A stretch of 64,000 nucleotides of DNA from CALMEH01 sp964548225 (GCA_964548225.1 CAZJQP010000011.1:1-64000); one strand, 5' to 3'. Shown: positions 17,693-27,566, counted from the stretch's first letter. The notes: generated by a model from the sequence alone, not told the origin. Translations and numbers: made by a program.

Positions 17693-18259
17693 TTAGCCTT
17701 TCATTTGTCCGTAAAGCCATGCCTTCGTTAATCGCCAATGACGTTTCACCGTTATCACCGAAACGCCTAAAACTTCCGCCGTTTCCTCAAACGTCAAGCC
17801 GCCGAAAAATCTGAGTTCAACAATTTTCGCCTTTTGTGCGTCAAATTTCGCCAATTCTTTCAGCGCGTCGTCCAAAGAAATCAATTCGTCGCTGATTTCG
17901 ACGGCTTTATCAATATTTTCGTCCAAAGAAAATTTTTGAAATTCTCCGCCGCGTTTGTCGGCTTTGTGAACGCGGGCGTGGTCAACTAAAATCCGCCGCA
18001 TAAGTTGTGCCGCGACACCGAAAAAATGTGCGCGATTTTGCCAATTTGCGCGGGTTTGGTCAATCAATTTCAGATACGCTTCGTGGACGAGTGCCGTCGG
18101 TTGCAAAGTGTGATTGATGCGCTCGCGCCGCAAATAATTTGATGCAAGACGTTTCAGTTCATCATAAATTACGGGAAGCAGAGCATTAACCGCAGTCTCG
18201 TTGCCGTTTGAAACTTCCAAAAGAAGCTGAGTTATATTTTCTTGAGTTGCTTGATTCAC
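17693..18259 (-). CDS. ECF RNA polymerase sigma factor (TIGR02999-type)
   Basis: Sigma region 2 is at ~15-90 (IYDELKRLASNYLRRER, TLQPTALVHEAYLKLI, FFGVAAQLMRRILVDHARV) and region 4 at ~125-185 (KAKIVELRFFGGLTFEETAE, VLGVSVITVKRHW). These motifs match the Acidobacteria/Planctomycetes group TIGR02999, usually encoded next to Ser/Thr kinases, as here. It would redirect RNA polymerase to a specific regulon, with the kinase as probable controller in place of an anti-sigma factor. It is divergent from the propeller histidine kinase gene across 150 bp. Confidence 0.92.
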   Translation of the reverse strand: MNQATQENITQLLLEVSNGNETAVNALLPVIYDELKRLASNYLRRERINHTLQPTALVHEAYLKLIDQTRANWQNRAHFFGVAAQLMRRILVDHARVHKADKRGGEFQKFSLDENIDKAVEISDELISLDDALKELAKFDAQKAKIVELRFFGGLTFEETAEVLGVSVITVKRHWRLTKAWLYGQMKG

Positions 18260-18409
18260 GCTCTTGAATTGTAAAAATTATAAACAAAAATCGGCGCAAA
18301 AAAAAGCCTTAAACTTCCCTTATGCTTTATTTACAAAAATGCACCGCTCGAATATTATAAGATTATACTGTATGAAGTCGAAAATTTAGCTTCCGACAAT
18401 AGATTTCGG

Positions 18410-21406
18410 ATGTTCGATAAATCTGCAATTTTCATCGCCTTTTGTCTCTGGCTGGCGGCGTTTTGTGCAAACGCGGCGGCACAATATCGGTTTGACCAAC
18501 TGACGACAGAAAACGGTTTGCCGCAAAATTCGGTCTATTCGATTGTGCAAACGGCGGAAGGTTATATTTGGATGGCGACGCTCGATGGACTTGTGCGTTA
18601 TGACGGCGTGCGTTTTACGGTTTTTAATAAATCGAATTCTAAAAACTTGCTGAACAATCGTTTAATCGGTTTGCTGGTTGACGGCGAAAACTCGGTTTGG
18701 CTTCTGCACGAATCAAACAATTTGTCCCGCTATCGCAACGGCGAATTTCAGACTTTTTCCGAAGCCGACGGCTTGCCTGAAACCGCCGTTTATCTGATGA
18801 CGAAAGATGCAAACGGCGGCATTTTGGCTTGGACGAAAAAAGGCGTTGCGCGATTTGACGGCAATCGTTTTACGGCTCGGTCGGCGGAAAGTAAAACTTT
18901 TGACGGAAATGATTTCGTGCTTTATTTTTCTCCTTCGGGCGCACTTTGGGAAGTCCGCAATCAGACTTTAACGCGCTTTAAGGACGGCAAGCGCACCGAC
19001 TTTACATTGCCGATTGAACCGCAAAAATTTAACTCGCCGGGTTACAAAATCAGCAGTTTCGTCAAACTATTTGAAGACCGAAGCGGAGTGCTTTGGTTTT
19101 CGCTGTGGCGCAACCATTTATATCGGCTCGAAAACGAAACGATTCGTAAAATCGAAACTGATGAAATTGCTACGACACTTATTTTGGACATCGCGCAAGA
19201 CGAGGAAAATAATATTTGGGTCGGGACAGACACGAAAGGCGTGTGTCTTTTGAGTCAGGAAGGCTTCAAATGTTTTGATTCGACGAGTGGACTGTCGAGC
19301 AATTCGGTGCGCGGAATGTTTTTAGACCGTGAAGGAACTCTCTGGGTTGCGACCGACGACCGCGGCGTGTGCCGTCTGTCGAAACAGGTCATCACGCCAT
19401 TTTCGACCGCTCAAGGACTCAGAGGAAAAAATCTGTATTCGATTTTTGAAGACCGTCAAGGCGCAATTTGGCTCGGTTCTTACGGCGCGGCGGCAAAATT
19501 TGAAAAAGGAACGCTCAAAAATTACGGCACGGCTGAAGGTTCGATTTATCAGAATATTCAATCGTTTTACGAAGACCGCGAAAGCAGACTTTGGATTGGC
19601 GCGTTTGAAGGCGTTCAATATTTTAAGGACGGCAAATTTTACGACTTCAAAGACAAACTTTATCCGCAAAAACCGAGTTTCGGAGTTTTCGACATCGAAC
19701 AGGACGAAAACGGCGTTTTATTATTTGCCACGACCGAAGGTTTAGTGAAATACGACGGACAAACCGCGAAACAATTTACAACCGAAAATGGTTTGCCGGG
19801 AAATAATGTAAAAATCATTCTGAAATCGAGAAACGGCGGTTATTGGATTGGGACATATTCGGGAATTGCGCTGATGAATGATGAAAAAATCACCGCTTAT
19901 ACCGAAAAAGACGGTTTGGCGGGAAATCAGGTTCGTGCGCTTTTTGAAGACGCAGACGGAACGCTCTGGATTGGAACTTACGATAGCGGTTTGTCGCGTT
20001 TCAAGGACGGAAAATTCACCAATTACAACAAAGAAAACGGACTTTTCAGCAATGGCGTTTTCGAGATTTTGCCCGATGACGCAGGCAATTTTTGGATGTC
20101 GTCGAATCAAGGAATTTATCGCGTCAGCCGCGCCGAATTAAACGATTTCGCCGACGGCAAATCCCGCTTCATCACATCTGTCGCATTTGGCAAAGCCGAC
20201 GGAATGCTCAACGCGGAAGCCAACGGCGGCGGACAACCTACGGGCTTGAAAACCAAAGACGGACGGCTTTGGTTTCCGACGCAAGACGGCGCGGCAATCG
20301 TCAATCCGAAAGCTGTAAAATTTAATCCTTTGCCGCCGCCCGTCGTCATCGAATCGGCGAGAATTGACAACCAATCCGCAATCTCAAATCCCAAATCTCG
20401 AATCGAAATGTCGCCCAACCAAGAGAATCTCGAAATTGATTACACGGGTTTGAGTTTTATCAAATCCGAACAGATGCGTTTTCGTTATCGGCTCGAAGGT
20501 TTGGACGAAGATTGGACGGAAGCCGGCACGCGGCGAACAGCTTTTTATCCGCATCTCGCGCCGGGTGAATATACGTTTCGGGTCATTGCTGCAAACAGCG
20601 ATAACGTCTGGAACGAAAAAGGCGCGTCAATCAAAATCACTGTTATTCCGCCGTTTTATCGCACTTGGTGGTTTGTTGCGCTGTGCGTTTTGGCGTTTTT
20701 TGGGTTGGCATTTATGATTTACCGAAGGCGCATTAACCAACTGAAAAAAGAACGCGCCGCGAAAGAAGAGTTTTCGCGCCGTTTGATAATCGCGCACGAA
20801 TCGGAACGCCGCCGCGTCGCCGCCGAATTGCACGATTCTTTGGGACAAACGCTGGCGATGATTAAAAACCGCGCCGTTTTCGCCGTCCAAAATACGAAGA
20901 ATTTGGAAGCGGCGAAAGAGCAATTTGAACAGATTACCGACCAATCGGTTGATGCAATCAACGAAGTGCGCGAGATTTCGTATAATTTGCGCCCGTATTT
21001 GCTCGACCGTTTGGGTTTGACGAAAGCCTTAAAATCGCTGTTCAACAAAACTGCTGAAAATAGCAATCTGAAAATCGCGGCGGACATCGAAAATATTGAT
21101 AAAATTTTCTCGAAGGAAGAAGAAATGAGTCTTTACCGCATTGTGCAGGAAAATTTGAACAATATTTTGAAACATGCCGAAGCGTCGGAAATTCGTGTCG
21201 AGATTAAAAAAGAGACGGATTTTTTGACCGTCAAAATCGCCGATAACGGCAAAGGTTTTTCGACTGACGGCGTAAGAAATAACGATAAAAAAGAAGGTTT
21301 CGGCTTGCTCGGAATGGCGGAGCGAGTAAATATTTTAGGCGGCACGCACAACATCGAATCTGCGCCGGACAAAGGCACGACGGTGAAGATTAAAATAAGT
21401 ATTTGA
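18410..21406 (+). CDS. Two-component sensor kinase with periplasmic propeller and Y_Y_Y domain
   Basis: Signal peptide 1-22, then about 13 Reg_prop blades (~30-620) with the pattern LFEDxxGxLWIGTxxxGLxRFKDG. Then a Y_Y_Y domain (~650-745, YRLEGLDEDWTEAGTRRTA), a transmembrane helix (~750-770), and a HisKA_3 dimerisation domain with phospho-acceptor His808 (RRVAAELHDSLGQTL). HATPase_c follows at ~880-998 (DNGKGF, GFGLLGMAER). It resembles hybrid-type polysaccharide sensors but lacks receiver and AraC parts. A heptamer-periodic stretch at 20371-20405 encodes a linker before Y_Y_Y. Its response regulator gene starts 15 nt after the stop. Confidence 0.93.
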   Translation: MFDKSAIFIAFCLWLAAFCANAAAQYRFDQLTTENGLPQNSVYSIVQTAEGYIWMATLDGLVRYDGVRFTVFNKSNSKNLLNNRLIGLLVDGENSVWLLHESNNLSRYRNGEFQTFSEADGLPETAVYLMTKDANGGILAWTKKGVARFDGNRFTARSAESKTFDGNDFVLYFSPSGALWEVRNQTLTRFKDGKRTDFTLPIEPQKFNSPGYKISSFVKLFEDRSGVLWFSLWRNHLYRLENETIRKIETDEIATTLILDIAQDEENNIWVGTDTKGVCLLSQEGFKCFDSTSGLSSNSVRGMFLDREGTLWVATDDRGVCRLSKQVITPFSTAQGLRGKNLYSIFEDRQGAIWLGSYGAAAKFEKGTLKNYGTAEGSIYQNIQSFYEDRESRLWIGAFEGVQYFKDGKFYDFKDKLYPQKPSFGVFDIEQDENGVLLFATTEGLVKYDGQTAKQFTTENGLPGNNVKIILKSRNGGYWIGTYSGIALMNDEKITAYTEKDGLAGNQVRALFEDADGTLWIGTYDSGLSRFKDGKFTNYNKENGLFSNGVFEILPDDAGNFWMSSNQGIYRVSRAELNDFADGKSRFITSVAFGKADGMLNAEANGGGQPTGLKTKDGRLWFPTQDGAAIVNPKAVKFNPLPPPVVIESARIDNQSAISNPKSRIEMSPNQENLEIDYTGLSFIKSEQMRFRYRLEGLDEDWTEAGTRRTAFYPHLAPGEYTFRVIAANSDNVWNEKGASIKITVIPPFYRTWWFVALCVLAFFGLAFMIYRRRINQLKKERAAKEEFSRRLIIAHESERRRVAAELHDSLGQTLAMIKNRAVFAVQNTKNLEAAKEQFEQITDQSVDAINEVREISYNLRPYLLDRLGLTKALKSLFNKTAENSNLKIAADIENIDKIFSKEEEMSLYRIVQENLNNILKHAEASEIRVEIKKETDFLTVKIADNGKGFSTDGVRNNDKKEGFGLLGMAERVNILGGTHNIESAPDKGTTVKIKISI

Positions 21407-21420
21407 CTTCGGAAAAGCAA

Positions 21421-22074
21421 ATGGAAAATCAGATAAAAATAGTGATGGCTGACGATCATCCGATTGTCCGGCAAGGATTAAAACAAATCATCGAAACTGA
21501 CCGCGCAATTTCGATTGTTGCTGAAGCGGGCGACGGCGCAGACGCTCTCGAACAAATCGAAAAACATCAGCCGAATGTTGCCGTTCTCGATATTGATATG
21601 CCTCAAATGGATGGTTTCGATGTCGTCCGTGAATTGCAACGGAAAAACATCAAAATCGAAGTCGTTTTTCTGACGATGCACTCGGAAAGTGAGATTTTTG
21701 AAGAAGCGATGGATTTGGGCGTGAAAGGTTATGTTCTCAAAGACAGCGCGGTTACGGACATCGTCGCAAGTATCAAATCGGTCGCTTCAGGCAGACCTTT
21801 TTTGAGTCCGGCATTGTCAGCATTGCTATTAAACCGAAGACATCGCATCGTCGAATTGGAAGAAACTCAGCCCGGATTAAATAGTCTGACACCGACCGAA
21901 CGGCGCATCTTAAAACACATCGCCGAAGATAAAACCTCAAAACAAATCGCCGCCGAGCTTTTCATCAGCCCGCGCACCGTCGAAACGCACCGCACAAACA
22001 TCTGCCGCAAACTCGATTTATCGGGAAGCCTCGCCCTCGTCAAATTTGCCGTAACTCATAAATCGGAAATTTAG
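21421..22074 (+). CDS. NarL/LuxR-type response regulator
   Basis: Receiver domain 1-120 with Asp11/Asp12, phospho-acceptor Asp57 (VAVLDIDMPQMDG), Thr in FLTMHSE and Lys in YVLKDSA. A LuxR/GerE HTH follows at ~150-210 (LTPTERRILKHIAEDKTSKQ, LFISPRTVETHRTNI). It is the cognate regulator of the preceding sensor kinase. ATG at 21421 is preferred; a TTG at 21403 overlaps the kinase stop. Length 217 residues is normal for the family. Confidence 0.92.
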   Translation: MENQIKIVMADDHPIVRQGLKQIIETDRAISIVAEAGDGADALEQIEKHQPNVAVLDIDMPQMDGFDVVRELQRKNIKIEVVFLTMHSESEIFEEAMDLGVKGYVLKDSAVTDIVASIKSVASGRPFLSPALSALLLNRRHRIVELEETQPGLNSLTPTERRILKHIAEDKTSKQIAAELFISPRTVETHRTNICRKLDLSGSLALVKFAVTHKSEI

Positions 22075-22077
22075 AAT

Positions 22078-22162
22078 TTAACGCAAAGACGCAGAGAGAC
22101 GAAGACGCAAAGAAATTAATAAAAAACCTTTGCGCCTCTGTATCTTTGCGCCTTTGCGTTAA
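22078..22162. repeat. Palindrome of ACGCAAAG octamers (second copy)
   Basis: Left arm at 22078-22113 with ACGCAAAG-type units, right arm at about 22128-22162 reading CTTTGCGC and CTTTGCGTT, with a loop of about 14 nt. It shares the octamer and the TTAACGCAAAG ends with 5298-5373. The 204-bp gap 22075-22278 otherwise holds a terminator-like hairpin. Confidence 0.85.
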
Positions 22163-22184
22163 AAATTCTTCCAATCCTCTACGA

Positions 22185-22215
22185 GTGAACCCGTAGATAA
22201 AATACGGGTTTTCAC
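22185..22215 (+). terminator. Terminator-like hairpin
   Basis: GTGAACCCGTA (22185-22195) and TACGGGTTTTCAC (22203-22215) form a stem with a 7-nt loop and a bulge of two bases. The T-run is only four bases and interrupts the stem, so the call is weak. Confidence 0.4.
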
Positions 22216-22278
22216 GCACCTCAATTTACGAGTGAAAACGGATTTTCAAGCCTGTCTTTTCTTCATATTCTATTTCTC

Positions 22279-22623
22279 GTGAAGATTTTAATTGTGGACG
22301 ACAATCAGCAAATGCGCGAAATGATGCGTGTTTTTTTGCAGGATTTAAGCAATGAATTCTGCGAATGCGAAGACGGCGCGGAAGCATTGGCTTCTTACGC
22401 CGATTTCTTGCCTGATTGGGTTTTGATGGATTGGGAAATGCGAAAAATGGACGGATTGACAGCAACGCGAGAGATTTTGCGGTTTTACCCGACGGCGAAG
22501 ATTTTGATGTTCACGCAATATACGGATGCGGAACTCAAATCGGCGGCGCAGGAAGCGGGCGCATTCGGTTTTGTCTTGAAGGACGAACTTTTGAACTTAC
22601 GGCGGATTATCGCGGAGAACTAA
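22279..22623 (+). CDS. Single-domain response regulator (CheY-like)
   Basis: A receiver domain only: acidic pair Asp7/Asp8, phospho-acceptor Asp51 (VLMDWEMRKMDG), Thr in MFTQYTD, Lys in FVLKDE. At 114 residues it has no output domain, so it may act as a phosphate sink or by protein contact. The start is GTG at 22279; no ATG fits the receiver fold. It lies downstream of the sensor-regulator pair and immediately upstream of a large secreted protein, so it may belong to either unit. Confidence 0.85.
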   Translation: MKILIVDDNQQMREMMRVFLQDLSNEFCECEDGAEALASYADFLPDWVLMDWEMRKMDGLTATREILRFYPTAKILMFTQYTDAELKSAAQEAGAFGFVLKDELLNLRRIIAEN

Positions 22624-22636
22624 TTATTTTTTGAGG

Positions 22637-25600
22637 ATGAAAGAGTTAATGAAAAACGGAAAATTGAGCGGAAAAAGAGGCTTTGGGAAATTGGCGGGAA
22701 AATTACAACGGTTTTTTAATTTGAAAAAACGAGTGCGGCAGACGGTCAGTGCATTTTTGGTTTTGACGATGCTGTTCGGCGCGTTTGTTTTTGATATTGA
22801 AATGTTCAAAGCGTGGGCGCAAACGGGATGCGGCGGAGCGGATAAGATTTTCCAAAACTGTGCGCTCGGCGGCGGGCAGGTCGAAAACGATTTGACCAAT
22901 CAGGCGGTGGACGATGTTATTGAAATGTATAAATTGAGAATCACTGACCGGACGTTGGTGTTGCAAACGATGCGTAACGAGGTGCGCGGAATGCTCTATA
23001 TCAGATTGCTCGCGCTGATTAATAAACCGGACAAAACCACCGCCGAAGCACAGGCGATAGAAACATTCGCCGGTAAAATCAAAGATTCGCGTGTGCGGGC
23101 GGCGGTCGCGGCGCGTGATGAATATCACCGTTGGCAACAAAACCCGTGCGGCGGTTATCAGCCGCCCGCGCCGAATACTTACAACTCACCCGGCTGCACG
23201 TTCTACACGCTCATTCTCAATGGCGAGCCGATTCCGCCGACGTTTGAAGAATTTCAGCAATACGGTGCCGCTGCCGCTCACGGCGCAGCGTTTTCGGATG
23301 ATTCCAAAGTCGTGGCGGAAAGAACCGGACAGGCGGTGCAAACGGCGGCGAGCCTCGGTGTGATTACCGCCGGCACGGGCATTGGCTTGGTTGTCGGTCA
23401 ATCGTTGACTTTCAGCGCACTCTCCTCAGTTCTACCGTTCGCCGCGAGCAGTTGGGGAACGTGGGGTCCAAATCTCGGTCAGATAGGTGTCGTCGCCCGC
23501 AATGCGTCTTTAGGTTTAGTAAAAACCGCTTTGCCTTCGACGGCAAGTTCGGGAGCGTCGGGTGGCGCGGCTATCGGCGGTCCGATAGCCGTTATTGCGA
23601 TGGCGATTCAGATTCTCGCTACACAAACAGTTAACGTCGTCAATCGGGCGCAGCTTCCCGATAAACTCGATCAGGCGATTGTTGATATGCAAAACGCGAA
23701 TATCAATGTGAGAGATTTGTTGACAACCGATGCCGGAAACAGCGAAGTTTATATGAATTTTATTTTTCAAACATTGCCCGATTTTCCCGCACCGGACGCG
23801 CCCGCGGCACAACCGACCGACCGCAAATTCGTCGTCTATAATCAAACGACCGGACAACAGTATGAAACGCCAACCTTGAACGCACGTCTCGAATGGGAAA
23901 ACAATCGTTATTTGCAGTTACGGCTGACCGGCGGTTTGTTTGCTCATCCGGCGCAATCCGGTGCCGAGTCGCCGACCAATCCGAGCCGCCAGACGGTTGC
24001 GATTCGTTATCTCGATTGGGACAACAAAATCAAAATGGCTTACCGCACGGGCTTGGCATTTTACATTATTGACCCGACAAACACTCAGAAAGCCGTGTTG
24101 GACGGCGAAATAAAGTTGAAAGTTGACAATCAGAACGTCGTCGTCAGAATCAAGGACACGGAAATGCAGACGCAAGAGGTCGGCACAAAAATTATTTCGT
24201 GCGGCAGCATCGTCAACCCCGGACAAGGAGCCGACACCATTATCGGCAAAGTCGAAGACGCGGGCGAACCGGCATCAACCTTAAGCGCGACAATCAACGG
24301 CGGTGCATCAGCGACCGTCAACGGAATCACGATTCGCAATCTACACATTAACAATGACTACGAGGTCATCGGAAATGTTCTGAGCGAAAACGCGCCTACG
24401 CCGACGATTGCGAATTTTACGGGAACTGTAGCAAATAGTGTCGGGCAGACAAAAACTTTTTCGGTCGAATTAAAAAAAACCGCCGTGGTCAACAGTTTGC
24501 CGGCGGAAACAATTAGACGGCTAACACTCGGCGATTATTACGAGGCAATCGTCGGCTCGGAATTGGAGATAAGTTGCTCGGCGAACCAATTCACGGTTTC
24601 GGGCGATTTGCCGCCGGGCTTAAAAATCGGACGACCTGCGGGTAATGCAACCCCGAATATTTATCTCTACGGCACGCCCGCTTCCGCCGGAAAATATCAT
24701 TTCAATCTCACCAAACAGTATGCCAACGGCGAGAGCATCAGTCAGGATTACATCATCAACATCAGTGCCGATATGATTCGAATGGACGACAGTGCGACAA
24801 GTTGGTGGCGTGCCGAATCCGGCGCGGCGGATCATTTCAAACGCGCTGACGGCACGGTGGTCGGCAACGTCGTTTTCGAGAAAGGCAAAGTCAATCGCGG
24901 CTTTTACTTCGACGGCAGCGACAGCTACATACGTCTGCCCGAAAACACTTTTTCACCCGGCAATGATTTTACCTTTGAAACGTGGTTCAAAACCGACCGC
25001 GCCGGCGTAATTGTCGGCAGTCAGCCGATTGCCGATCCTTACGGCGATGCTTCGGGCGCGACACCGCTCATTTACGTCTCGCACGACGGCAAACTGCAAG
25101 TGCAGATGTTCCGAGACCAATACAATCGTTCGATCCGAACCGAGCAAAGCGTCAACGACAATCAATATCACCACGTCGCCGTTACTTACAGTGCGGCTGA
25201 CCAGATGCGCCGTGTTTATCTCGACGGCGAAGAAGTCAGTTCGCTTTTCGGCGGACAACTCGCCTCTTCAACCAAATATCAATTCGGCACGGGTTACGCA
25301 CCGGATGCCGTCAACGGCGGCACGAACGGTTGGCTTAATTTCAAAGGTGTGATTGACGAACCGACCGTTTATAGCCGTGCGCTGAGTCTGCAAGACATCC
25401 GAAACATTTACGCCGTTGGCGGTTTGGGCAAACTTTATTTAAAAATTCGCCCCTACGCACCGCAAGTGCGCGACGGCAACGACGGTGGACTTCTGATGGA
25501 AGCACAAGGCGGTTTCCCGCTCAGATTCAAACTGCGCTGGCAAAATCCTCTGATAATGACCGCCGAGCAGGACACCAGCTATTTTATGAATCTGCGTCCC

Positions 25601-27490
25601 ACGAATTATGAGATTACTGTCGTGGACGAACTTGAGAACCAATATGTAACTTCGGCAATCGTGCCGAACGCGCCCGCGAACATCTCGGTTACGACCGTCG
25701 CCGAACAACCGCGCTGTTCCGGCGCGGCGAACGGCAGTATTCGCGTTTTGATTAACGGAGGCAATTCGATTCCGTTTAACACGAATTATCAGTATTCGAT
25801 TCTTGGCGGTGCGGTGCGGCAAGATTCAAACTTTTTCCCCGATTTACTGCCGCAAACTTATACTCCGCGAGTTCACGATACCGACACGAATACCGATTAC
25901 GAAGGTCAGCCCGTAACCTTGGCTGGACCCGCGCCGTTTGCACTCAGCCCGAGCGCGTTCGCCAACGCACAGCAAAACGTCGCGTATTCGCAGACGTTCA
26001 CCCTGAGCGGCAACACCGCGCCTTATACATTCAGAGCGGAAGGCAATGACATCAATAATAACTACGATTTGCCCGTCGGTTTGACGGCGACCGTCGCGCC
26101 CAACCAAATCACGATTAGCGGCACGCCGACCGCGAGCGGAACTTTCCCGATTCGCATTCTCTACACCGACCGAAACGGCTGTCAAGGTAGCACGACGAAA
26201 AATCTATCCGTCGTCGCGGCGGGCAATGTCTCCGTCGGCGGGCGCGTAACCAACGGCGGACAGGGCTTGCCGAACGCGACTGTTATCTTAAGCGGCGGCG
26301 CGAATCAAACGGCGACGACCGATCCTTCGGGCAATTATTTGTTCACCAATCTGCCGCAAAATCAGAATTACACGGCGACCGTCTCTTTGAGCGGCTACAG
26401 TTTCGCCCAACCAACTCTGAACTTGAACGATGTCGGCGCAAATGTCAGCAATGCCGATTTTCCAACCGCTTTTACGCATTACGAAGGCGACATCGCGCCG
26501 CGAGCCACAGGCGACGGAAGCGTTGATGTCCGTGATTTTATTTTGCTTACCCGCATCATCAATAATCAAGAGGCACAACCCGCAAGCGGCGGCGAATGGC
26601 AGAGAGCATCCATCGCACCGCGCTCGACTCTCGGCTCAAATATTCTGCAAAGCGCAGATGTAACACAGATGCTTCGCTACATCGTCAGAACCAATCCGCT
26701 GACTTTGGTCGGCGGTCCGACGGCTTCGTCAGCACCCGTTTCGCAAAATAAAATCACGCTTTCTTCCGATATTTCGACGGAAAGCGCGTCGAAAACCGAA
26801 TCGCCCGACAATCTCACAACGGCGACCGTCTCCGCGCCTGTCATCAATTACACGGGCGGCGCGGTTCAAGTTCCGATTAGTCTAACCTCCGACGGCACGG
26901 CAACGGCGGCACAGTTCACCATCAATTACGACAACACTAAACTCTTTCTCAACAGTGTCAGTAACGGCGACGCGAACAATCTGTATTCCGTCAATTCCAC
27001 TGTCTCCGGCAAGGTCAATGTTGTCGCGTTTCGCAACGGATTCGGCAATTTTCCAATAGGCACGACTGCGCTGTTGCGATTAAATTTCAGCGTCATTCAA
27101 GGTGCGACCGGACACGCCATAATTGATTTTACCGACGCGCCGACACAGCGTTTGGCGACCGACGCAAACGCCAACACGATTACACTCAACAGTTCGCAAG
27201 GTAGAGTTCTCATCACCGGACCGACCGCCGCCGGAGTTTCGGTCGGCGGCAGAGTTATTTCACCAACGGGAATCGCCGTCAATCGCGCCCGTATTCTCGT
27301 TACGATGCCGAACGGCGAAGTCCGCACGGCAATAACCAATGCTTTCGGCTATTACCAATTTGATGAAATCGAAGTCGGCGAAACCTACGTTTTCACGGTT
27401 GAGCATAAGCAATATACGTTCAATCCGCAGGTTTTGAACATCACGGATGCGGTCGAAAACCTTGATTTTACGGCTTTGGGCGAGATGTAG
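22637..27490 (+). CDS. Giant secreted protein with LamG-like, SprB-like, dockerin-like, cohesin and C-terminal domains
   Basis: A long N-terminal basic region leads to a signal segment (SAFLVLTMLFGAFVFDI). Approximate order: unknown alpha/beta region 50-600; putative-Ig (He_PIG) ~620-700; concanavalin-like LamG domain ~722-930 (FYFDGSDSYIRLPENTF, FTFETWFKTD); SprB-like ~1016-1064; He_PIG ~1103-1190; carboxypeptidase-regulatory-like ~1197-1273. Then a dockerin-like pair of calcium loops ~1281-1354 (GDGSVDVRDFILLTRII, SADVTQMLRYIV), a cohesin-like domain ~1401-1529 (AAQFTINYDNTKLFL), and the shared C-terminal domain ~1533-1617 (NAFGYYQFDEIEVGETY). It is probably a surface adhesin or scaffold for glycans. 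ATG at 22637; a TTG at 22631 and ATG at 22649 are alternatives. Confidence 0.88.
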   Translation: MKELMKNGKLSGKRGFGKLAGKLQRFFNLKKRVRQTVSAFLVLTMLFGAFVFDIEMFKAWAQTGCGGADKIFQNCALGGGQVENDLTNQAVDDVIEMYKLRITDRTLVLQTMRNEVRGMLYIRLLALINKPDKTTAEAQAIETFAGKIKDSRVRAAVAARDEYHRWQQNPCGGYQPPAPNTYNSPGCTFYTLILNGEPIPPTFEEFQQYGAAAAHGAAFSDDSKVVAERTGQAVQTAASLGVITAGTGIGLVVGQSLTFSALSSVLPFAASSWGTWGPNLGQIGVVARNASLGLVKTALPSTASSGASGGAAIGGPIAVIAMAIQILATQTVNVVNRAQLPDKLDQAIVDMQNANINVRDLLTTDAGNSEVYMNFIFQTLPDFPAPDAPAAQPTDRKFVVYNQTTGQQYETPTLNARLEWENNRYLQLRLTGGLFAHPAQSGAESPTNPSRQTVAIRYLDWDNKIKMAYRTGLAFYIIDPTNTQKAVLDGEIKLKVDNQNVVVRIKDTEMQTQEVGTKIISCGSIVNPGQGADTIIGKVEDAGEPASTLSATINGGASATVNGITIRNLHINNDYEVIGNVLSENAPTPTIANFTGTVANSVGQTKTFSVELKKTAVVNSLPAETIRRLTLGDYYEAIVGSELEISCSANQFTVSGDLPPGLKIGRPAGNATPNIYLYGTPASAGKYHFNLTKQYANGESISQDYIINISADMIRMDDSATSWWRAESGAADHFKRADGTVVGNVVFEKGKVNRGFYFDGSDSYIRLPENTFSPGNDFTFETWFKTDRAGVIVGSQPIADPYGDASGATPLIYVSHDGKLQVQMFRDQYNRSIRTEQSVNDNQYHHVAVTYSAADQMRRVYLDGEEVSSLFGGQLASSTKYQFGTGYAPDAVNGGTNGWLNFKGVIDEPTVYSRALSLQDIRNIYAVGGLGKLYLKIRPYAPQVRDGNDGGLLMEAQGGFPLRFKLRWQNPLIMTAEQDTSYFMNLRPTNYEITVVDELENQYVTSAIVPNAPANISVTTVAEQPRCSGAANGSIRVLINGGNSIPFNTNYQYSILGGAVRQDSNFFPDLLPQTYTPRVHDTDTNTDYEGQPVTLAGPAPFALSPSAFANAQQNVAYSQTFTLSGNTAPYTFRAEGNDINNNYDLPVGLTATVAPNQITISGTPTASGTFPIRILYTDRNGCQGSTTKNLSVVAAGNVSVGGRVTNGGQGLPNATVILSGGANQTATTDPSGNYLFTNLPQNQNYTATVSLSGYSFAQPTLNLNDVGANVSNADFPTAFTHYEGDIAPRATGDGSVDVRDFILLTRIINNQEAQPASGGEWQRASIAPRSTLGSNILQSADVTQMLRYIVRTNPLTLVGGPTASSAPVSQNKITLSSDISTESASKTESPDNLTTATVSAPVINYTGGAVQVPISLTSDGTATAAQFTINYDNTKLFLNSVSNGDANNLYSVNSTVSGKVNVVAFRNGFGNFPIGTTALLRLNFSVIQGATGHAIIDFTDAPTQRLATDANANTITLNSSQGRVLITGPTAAGVSVGGRVISPTGIAVNRARILVTMPNGEVRTAITNAFGYYQFDEIEVGETYVFTVEHKQYTFNPQVLNITDAVENLDFTALGEM

Positions 27491-27507
27491 AAAATATGGT
27501 CGGCACA

Positions 27508-27552
27508 AAAAAAACGAGCGTGTTTGTCAAAACCAAATACGCTCGTTTTTTT
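27508..27552. terminator. Strong terminator, possibly bidirectional
   Basis: ACGAGCGT (27514-27521) pairs with ACGCTCGT (27539-27546), flanked by A and T runs, 18 nt after the giant gene's stop. The A-run on the left lets it also serve the minus-strand tRNA. Confidence 0.88.
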
Positions 27553-27566
27553 GTAAAAAAATGAAT

